Positions 6,406-9,581 of a DNA stretch of 9,581 nucleotides are shown piece after piece (the first letter of the stretch is position 1; each line of letters begins with the position of its first letter). Source of the DNA: JAWLCG01 sp041687295 (GTDB lineage Bacteria; Planctomycetota; Phycisphaerae; SM23-33; FEN-1343). The position numbers and the translations under genes are program-made. The stretch is from the NCBI GenBank assembly GCA_041687295.1, contig JAWLCG010000190.1, positions 1 through 9,581 on the forward strand, written 5' to 3'. The notes below the pieces were generated by a model. The model searched no databases, was not told the origin of the DNA, and saw only the letters and a program-made list of their open reading frames with translations.

Positions 6406-6532
6406 GGGCAAAGAGACACCATGAGGCGCCTGGCCCCAGCCGGACCGACCCGCCATGAATGACAGGCTCCGAGCCGACGTCCCAGCCAGCGCCCCGGCGA
6501 GAGCCTCGGTCAGCCCCAGCGAGGGCCTCTGC

Positions 6533-6730
6533 AGCCCCGTTCACGGGGCTTCGCCCGCGCAGCGGGTTCAGGCCCGGCCTTGTAGGCCGGGTGCCCGGGG
6601 CCCCTGGACTCCTTCTTCCCAGCCCGCTTCAGCGGGCTGGGACAGGAACAAACAGGGACGCCCGCTGCCCCAGGGCCAAAAGCCCTGGGCTACACCCCGC
6701 TGCGCGGGGCGAAGGCCGGTGAACCGGCCT
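6533..6730. repeat. BIME-like mosaic of seven hairpins
   Basis: Seven perfect stems follow one another: 6533-6550 (7 bp, loop TTCA), 6554-6566 (5 bp, loop GCA), 6573-6591 (7 bp, loop TTGTA), 6618-6641 (10 bp, loop TTCA), 6669-6689 (8 bp, loop CAAAA, then CTAC), 6695-6709 (6 bp, loop TGC) and 6713-6730 (7 bp, loop TGAA). The first two and the last two are inverted copies of one module: a stem with loop TTCA, then TTCGCCC, then a GCGCAGCGGG stem. The arms of the outer stems differ yet pair. This resembles paired REP elements (BIMEs). No gene is seen in 6284-6799 apart from the operon leader, and no RAYT transposase is present in the window. Confidence 0.7.
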
Positions 6731-6799
6731 GAAGAGGGCCGGTACAGTCGGGCGGGTTCCGGCATGATCCAGACCCATCATTCCAGCCTGGACAGCCTA

Positions 6800-7570
6800 T
6801 TACGGGCGGCGGATCTGGCGGCGGAAGTCGGCGATGAGCTCGGCGAGCTGGTCGCGCATGGCCAGCAGCAGGACGGTCAGGCCGTCGGCGGCGCGGGGGC
6901 TGAGCTGGCCGGCCTGCTGGGCGGGGCGGACCTGGCCGAGGGCGAGGCTGGTGGCGTGGAAGGCCATCTTCAGGTAGGCGATCACCTGGCCGCGGCGGGC
7001 GGGTTCGCAATAGCCCTTCAGGGCCGTCGCGATGCGTCCGACGCAGGCGTGGACCTGGCGGACGAGCCCGCCCAGCGGCCCGGCCGGCGCGGGTCGGCCC
7101 GGCAGGCGCTCCCACGCCGAGCGGAGGTGCAGCAGGAGCATCTGGGCCTGGACGTGGATGACGTGCTGGCCGTAGCGGAGGTCCCAGCGGGCCTCGTCGC
7201 CAGGCCCGTCGGGCCGATCGGCCGGGGCCAGCCAGCCGTCGCCGGCCGGCTCGGTATCGGCCAGGTACGCGCGGTAGAAGCGGCAGTCCTGCCGGGCCGA
7301 GGGCGTGCAGACGTCGCAGCGGGGCGGCTGGGGCGACTCGGCACAGCCGGTCAGCAGGCCCGTCCAGCCCATGCAGCGGGCGATGACGTTGTGGGCGTCC
7401 GGCTCGTCGCCGTAGTACTCCAGCAGGGCCAGGTACTCCTCCGCGCAGGCGTCCTGGCGGCGGAGATAGGCCTCCCACTGGTACTCGTCCCAGCACTCGT
7501 GGGCGTCGGGCAGGGCCGCGGGCGGGATGTCGCCGGTTTCACTCACGGGCCGCATTGTAGCAAACCCCAT
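6800..7570 (-). CDS. Hypothetical protein, Cys-containing, mostly helical
   Basis: I do not recognise this 256-residue protein. The N-terminal third is rich in acidic, aromatic and Cys residues (Cys26, 42, 66, 76, 85, 88, 96), including the CxxC at 85-88 and the segment ARCMGWTGLLTGC (64-76). A short Asp/Gly/Pro-rich stretch follows near 108-125, and the rest (about 130-250) looks helical and Leu/Ala/Arg-rich, with no signal peptide or membrane segment. The Cys set could bind a metal or an iron-sulphur cluster, but this is unproven. Coding is supported by the long open frame, the amino-acid composition and the TAA stop. The start is uncertain: ATG 7570 is the longest, while ATG 7555 and GTG 7546 are alternatives, and none has a Shine-Dalgarno. 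A -10-like TACAAT overlaps ATG 7555, which would favour GTG 7546 on a leaderless message. It stands alone, transcribed away from the tRNA gene. Confidence 0.7.
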   Translation of the reverse strand: MGFATMRPVSETGDIPPAALPDAHECWDEYQWEAYLRRQDACAEEYLALLEYYGDEPDAHNVIARCMGWTGLLTGCAESPQPPRCDVCTPSARQDCRFYRAYLADTEPAGDGWLAPADRPDGPGDEARWDLRYGQHVIHVQAQMLLLHLRSAWERLPGRPAPAGPLGGLVRQVHACVGRIATALKGYCEPARRGQVIAYLKMAFHATSLALGQVRPAQQAGQLSPRAADGLTVLLLAMRDQLAELIADFRRQIRRP

Positions 7571-7583
7571 CGGGCAAACCCAA
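7554..7583 (-). promoter_or_regulatory. Candidate promoter of the hypothetical gene
   Basis: On the minus strand TTGGGT (7578-7583) and TACAAT (7554-7559) are separated by 18 bp. The -10 matches five of six consensus bases and lies in otherwise GC-rich DNA. If real, transcription would begin near 7547, at or next to the GTG at 7546, giving a leaderless or nearly leaderless message and excluding the two more upstream ATG starts. Confidence 0.38.
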
Positions 7584-7641
7584 GGGGCCTAGGATTTTGG
7601 CCGGGGCCTGCCAGCGATTTTTTCGCAGGGCCGAACGCGGC

Positions 7642-7670
7642 TTGACACGCCCCGCCCCGCGTGATAAAAA
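7642..7670 (+). promoter_or_regulatory. tRNA-Leu promoter
   Basis: TTGACA (7642-7647) matches the -35 consensus perfectly, with 17 bp to TAAAAA (7665-7670), a 4 of 6 match to the -10. Expected initiation near 7677 is about 9 nt before the mature tRNA end at 7686. The spacer is entirely GC-rich, and the arrangement is typical of a strong stable-RNA promoter. Confidence 0.75.
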
Positions 7671-7685
7671 GGTGAGTCTCAGTTC

Positions 7686-7771
7686 GCCCGGATGGCGGAA
7701 TTGGCAGACGCGCCAGCTTGAGGGGCTGGTGACCTTTATAGGTCGTGGAGGTTCGAATCCTCTTCCGGGCA
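7686..7771 (+). tRNA. tRNA-Leu (anticodon GAG)
   Basis: An 86-nt class II tRNA. The acceptor stem GCCCGGA (7686-7692) pairs fully with TCCGGGC (7764-7770), with discriminator A at 7771. The D arm contains AATTGGCAGA. The anticodon stem CCAGC/GCTGG encloses the loop TTGAGGG, giving anticodon GAG, which reads CUC and CUU leucine codons. The long variable arm GACC-TTTATA-GGTC is the leucine/serine-type feature. The T arm loop is TTCGAAT. CCA is not encoded (GTG follows position 7771), so it must be added after transcription. A strong promoter lies just upstream. Confidence 0.97.
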
Positions 7772-7788
7772 GTGCGGCGAGCCGCACT
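7771..7788 (+). other. Hairpin directly after the tRNA
   Basis: AGTGCGG (7771-7777) and CCGCACT (7782-7788) form a perfect stem with a CGAG tetraloop. The first base is the tRNA discriminator, so the stem abuts or competes with the acceptor end. There is no T-run, so it is better read as a 3' trailer structure for processing than as a terminator. Confidence 0.5.
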
Positions 7789-7793
7789 AGAGC

Positions 7794-7901
7794 AGGAGAG
7801 AGTAGAAAGTAGAGAGTAGAGCAGAGGCTGGCGCCCCCTCGGGCACCCCGCCGCCCAGCCGCGGCCCAGCCTCTCCTGCGGTCTCCTTTCTACTCTCTCC
7901 T
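7794..7901. repeat. Purine/pyrimidine inverted repeat between tRNA-Leu and terminator
   Basis: The 16-nt arms at 7794-7809 (AGGAGAGAGTAGAAAG) and 7886-7901 are exact reverse complements. Inside, AGAGGCTGG (7823-7831) and CCAGCCTCT (7866-7874) form a second 9-bp stem around a C-rich core. GAGAGTAGA is also directly repeated at 7798-7806 and 7812-7820. In RNA this would be a branched or long hairpin in the tRNA trailer. No coding signal is seen. It may be a small mobile or structural repeat, or an RNA element; the sequence does not decide. Confidence 0.6.
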
Positions 7902-7935
7902 TTCTCGTTTCCGCGCCAGGCGCCACGAAACCCCA

Positions 7936-7970
7936 GGGCGGCCGGTCTTGACGGACTGGCCGCCCTTTCT
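7936..7970 (+). terminator. Intrinsic terminator after the tRNA-Leu unit
   Basis: A 12-bp stem (7936-7947 with 7954-7965, one G-T pair) of GGGCGGCC type with loop TTGACG is followed by TTTCT. It is placed to end the tRNA transcript and to insulate the following gene. The T-run is short, but the stem is long and GC-rich. Confidence 0.72.
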
Positions 7971-8004
7971 CATGCGCGGGCCGCCGTCCACTTCGGTTTA
8001 TGAC

Positions 8005-8035
8005 TTGCCCTGCGGCGGTCCGATGGGTTTAATAT
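8005..8035 (+). promoter_or_regulatory. Weak candidate promoter of the zinc-ribbon gene
   Basis: TTGCCC (8005-8010) and TAATAT (8030-8035) are separated by 19 bp; the overlapping TATACT (8033-8038) is an alternative -10. This is the only A/T-rich patch between the terminator and the gene. The spacing is longer than ideal and the leader would be about 120 nt, so the call is tentative. Nothing else recognisable is seen between 7971 and 8161 apart from the small frame listed at 8131. Confidence 0.27.
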
Positions 8036-8130
8036 ACTGGAGGCTGGGAGTTCATCTCGCCGGCCGCTGACATATCTTGCACTTCTGTTCTGTGTTCGGC
8101 GCAAGAAGCATCTCGAAAGGCGGAGTCGTC

Positions 8131-8235
8131 ATGTCTGCTCGACGCCGGAAAGGATTGCGCCATGCCTACTGTCCGCGTACGCTGTCCGCACTGCGAGACC
8201 CAATTTCGGGTCCCGCGCGTTCACCTGGGTCGTAA
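8131..8235 (+). other. Small out-of-frame upstream ORF overlapping the zinc-ribbon start
   Basis: ATG at 8131, preceded by GGAG (8122-8125) at a spacing of 5, opens a 34-codon frame ending in TAA at 8235. It begins 31 nt before the zinc-ribbon start and runs through it in another frame. The predicted peptide is Arg-rich (MSARRRKGLRHAY at its start). Its ribosome site is as good as that of the main gene. It may be a chance frame or a translated leader affecting the gene below; similarity evidence would be needed to call it a gene. Confidence 0.15.
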
Positions 8236-9346
8236 GGGCCGATGCGCCGAATGCCAGGCGGTCTTCGTCCTGTCGGCGTCGGACCTGGAAGACTCGGTGA
8301 TGGAATGGCTCGCCCTGGAGGAGATCCAGGGCCAGGCCCAGGCCCAGGCCGCGCCCCAGGCGGCGCCGCCGGTTCAGGCGGTCCGGGGAGGCCCGGCCAC
8401 CGCCCGGCCAGCGGTTTCGCCCGCCCGGGCCGAGCCGGCCCGCCGCGCCCGGGGTGCCCCGACGCAGGACCGAAGCCGCTCGGGCATGCTTCGGCTGGCC
8501 CACGTCGACGCGATGGGGGCCTTCTTCACCTTCCCCTCCTGGCTGCTGGGCGACTCGGCCTTCCGCGCCTCGCTGCCGCGCTGCTGCCTGTGCTGCGGGG
8601 TCACCCATGGCCTGACGGTGCACCTGATCGTCTGGCCCAGCAAGCTGCCCGACCGCGACCGCATGGGCCTGCGCAACGAGTTCTTCCGCGTCTCGCTGGG
8701 GATGGAGGAGCTGGCCCACCTGTCCGGCGTGCAGCTGCTGGAGGTGCTGCCCAAGGTGCCCAACATGCCCCCGCCCTTCGACGAGCCGATGCCCTACTTC
8801 ATCTGCCACCGCTGCTCGCCGGCCGGCGCGATCATGGCGCACGTTCGGCCCACCAACGACACGGTCGACGAGTGCGAGCTGGGCATCGCCTCGCTGCGGC
8901 GGGCGGCGGAGTTCCTGGCCAACAGTCTCGGCCGAGAGCACCCCGACTACCAGTGCCTGCTCAAAGAGGCCGAGCGCCGCCGGCGCGACCCGTGGATCGG
9001 CCTGCCGCTGGCCGTCCGCAACCGCATCGCCCAGTGGTTCAGTGCCCAGGAGGGCGAGAAGTTCCTGTGCTACCTCCGCGACCATGACTTCGCCCAGGCC
9101 GAGGCCGGCTCCGGCGGGCTGGTGGTCACCAGCAGCCGACTGATTTACCACAAGTACGCCGGGCACCACGAGATCCCGCTGGGCCAGCCGCTGGTGCTGG
9201 AGGTGGTTCACAAGGCCGACAAGTTCCAGCTCCGCATCACCGCCCCGGATTGCCATCCCGTGACGCTGCACTGCGACTCCGGCGCCGTCGACGTGGTCCG
9301 CTGCGCCCTCCGCGGGGCAGGGGCCCACTTCACCTATCGGCCATAG
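8162..9346 (+). CDS. MJ0042-type zinc-ribbon protein with Cys-rich middle and C-terminal beta domain, unknown function
   Basis: A 394-residue protein. Residues 4-35 form an MJ0042-family zinc ribbon: VRCPHCETQFRV then GRCAECQAVF, with Cys8, 11, 28 and 31 as ligands. An Ala/Pro/Gln/Arg-rich linker (about 58-112) follows, partly made by CAGGCC tandem repeats in the DNA. A globular region then has CCLCC (141-145) and CHRC (215-218), a plausible second metal site. Residues about 315-394 look beta-rich (LVVTSSRLIYHK, then LVLEVVHKADKFQLRI), somewhat like a bacterial PH-type domain. No signal peptide or membrane segment is visible. The ATG at 8162 has AAAGGA (8149-8154) at a spacing of 7, and the ribbon starts immediately. 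Such proteins are frequent in Planctomycetota. It is monocistronic here, and its function is unknown to me; the PH-like comparison is a guess from pattern only. Confidence 0.88.
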   Translation: MPTVRVRCPHCETQFRVPRVHLGRKGRCAECQAVFVLSASDLEDSVMEWLALEEIQGQAQAQAAPQAAPPVQAVRGGPATARPAVSPARAEPARRARGAPTQDRSRSGMLRLAHVDAMGAFFTFPSWLLGDSAFRASLPRCCLCCGVTHGLTVHLIVWPSKLPDRDRMGLRNEFFRVSLGMEELAHLSGVQLLEVLPKVPNMPPPFDEPMPYFICHRCSPAGAIMAHVRPTNDTVDECELGIASLRRAAEFLANSLGREHPDYQCLLKEAERRRRDPWIGLPLAVRNRIAQWFSAQEGEKFLCYLRDHDFAQAEAGSGGLVVTSSRLIYHKYAGHHEIPLGQPLVLEVVHKADKFQLRITAPDCHPVTLHCDSGAVDVVRCALRGAGAHFTYRP

Positions 9347-9352
9347 GAGGGC

Positions 9353-9494
9353 CGGGCCGGAGCCCGAAAGGCCGTGGATCGAAGCGCCGACGGGGCGCCA
9401 GTGCCCCAGCCTGCCGCACTGCCGCCCCTTCGGGGCTCAAATCATAAAAGACGGATTACCGGGGGCTTACGCCCCCGGCTACAGACTGCCGCCC
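9353..9494. repeat. Hairpin repeats downstream of the zinc-ribbon gene
   Basis: Four perfect short stems occur: 9353-9366 (CGGGC, loop CGGA), 9392-9407 (GGGGC, loop GCCAGT), 9424-9436 (GCCCC, loop TTC) and 9459-9478 (CCGGGGGC, loop TTAC, followed by CTAC). The decamer ACTGCCGCCC is directly repeated at 9418-9427 and 9485-9494, bracketing the last stem. None has a clear T-run, though the first could act as a weak 3' end for the preceding gene, 7 bp after its stop. The remaining bases 9495-9581 show no gene that I can support. Confidence 0.55.
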
Positions 9495-9581
9495 TTTCAG
9501 TCATCATGTAGCAATGAAGGCCAGCCTCGGGCAGGATGTTGGGCAAGTTCAGTTCGGGTGTGCGAACGTTCCCAACCTCAC

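Noticed and set aside
6284..6544. Upstream extension of the thioesterase by about 87 residues
   Set aside because: The stretch covers a hairpin repeat, the candidate promoter and a ribosome site; its translation has no hotdog similarity, and the family normally begins at the GTG chosen.
6533..6730. CRISPR array or tandem repeat array
   Set aside because: The units are hairpins of different sequence and orientation without regular spacers or a constant direct repeat, and no cas gene is present.
6455..7645. 396-codon plus-strand frame across the repeat cluster and the hypothetical gene
   Set aside because: It runs through the hairpin mosaic and is antisense to the minus-strand gene; the composition is low-complexity Ala/Gly/Arg and there is no ribosome site.
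7686..7771. tRNA-Leu as a phage or island attachment site
   Set aside because: No integrase, no repeated tRNA 3' end and no phage-like gene appears in the window.
7794..7901. Intrinsic terminator of the tRNA
   Set aside because: The long inverted repeat has no T-run directly after it; the stem at 7936-7965 with TTTCT is a better terminator.
9538..9576. Bulged inverted repeat GTTGGG/CCCAAC with inner GTTCG/CGAAC as an operator
   Set aside because: The stems are short and interrupted, no adjacent gene or promoter is visible before the window ends, and such matches arise easily by chance.

Overview
The window is very GC-rich, and every gene except the last protein gene and the tRNA lies on the minus strand. 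The overall look suggests an uncultured or anaerobic Planctomycetota-type bacterium, perhaps Phycisphaerae. The grounds are an MJ0042-type zinc-ribbon protein with a Pro/Ala linker, strong GC bias at third codon positions, and intergenic spaces packed with GC-rich palindromic repeats. This is an inference from style; there is no rRNA or other phylogenetic marker here.

Positions 123-6283 hold a six-gene cluster read right to left: YbgC-like acyl-CoA thioesterase, iorA, iorB, a phenylacetate-CoA ligase (paaK-like), a small double-ACT-domain protein, and a second paaK-like ligase. Together they form an arylpyruvate / arylacetate / arylacetyl-CoA module. IorAB oxidatively decarboxylates aryl pyruvates from Phe, Tyr or Trp to arylacetyl-CoA with reduction of ferredoxin, or runs in reverse to build aromatic amino acids. 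The AMP-forming ligases interconvert free arylacetates and their CoA esters. The thioesterase can release the free acid, and the ACT protein is a likely amino-acid sensor. The thioesterase and iorA overlap by 8 bp. The other gaps are 138 (iorA-iorB), 260 (iorB-paaK), 39 (paaK-ACT) and 116 bp (ACT-second paaK), and three of them contain palindromes. A candidate promoter lies before the thioesterase, and a weaker one before the first ligase.

Positions 6284-6799 are non-coding and contain the operon promoter, a small hairpin repeat, and a roughly 200-bp mosaic of seven hairpins. The ends of this mosaic are inverted copies of one two-hairpin module, a BIME-like arrangement. Next comes a minus-strand gene of unknown function (6800-7570). 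It is followed by a plus-strand tRNA-Leu(GAG) at 7686-7771 with a perfect -35 box, then a trailer hairpin, a purine/pyrimidine inverted repeat and an intrinsic terminator ending near 7970.

Positions 8162-9346 (plus strand) encode a 394-residue protein: an N-terminal MJ0042 zinc ribbon, a low-complexity linker, a second Cys-rich region and a C-terminal beta-rich domain. The last 235 bp carry more short hairpin repeats and no gene.

The points most worth a second look are the hairpin-repeat family and its BIME-like cluster, the iorA product that lacks the usual C-terminal ferredoxin domain, a 63-bp stretch without any nucleotide difference between the two ligase paralogues, and the zinc-ribbon protein of unknown function.
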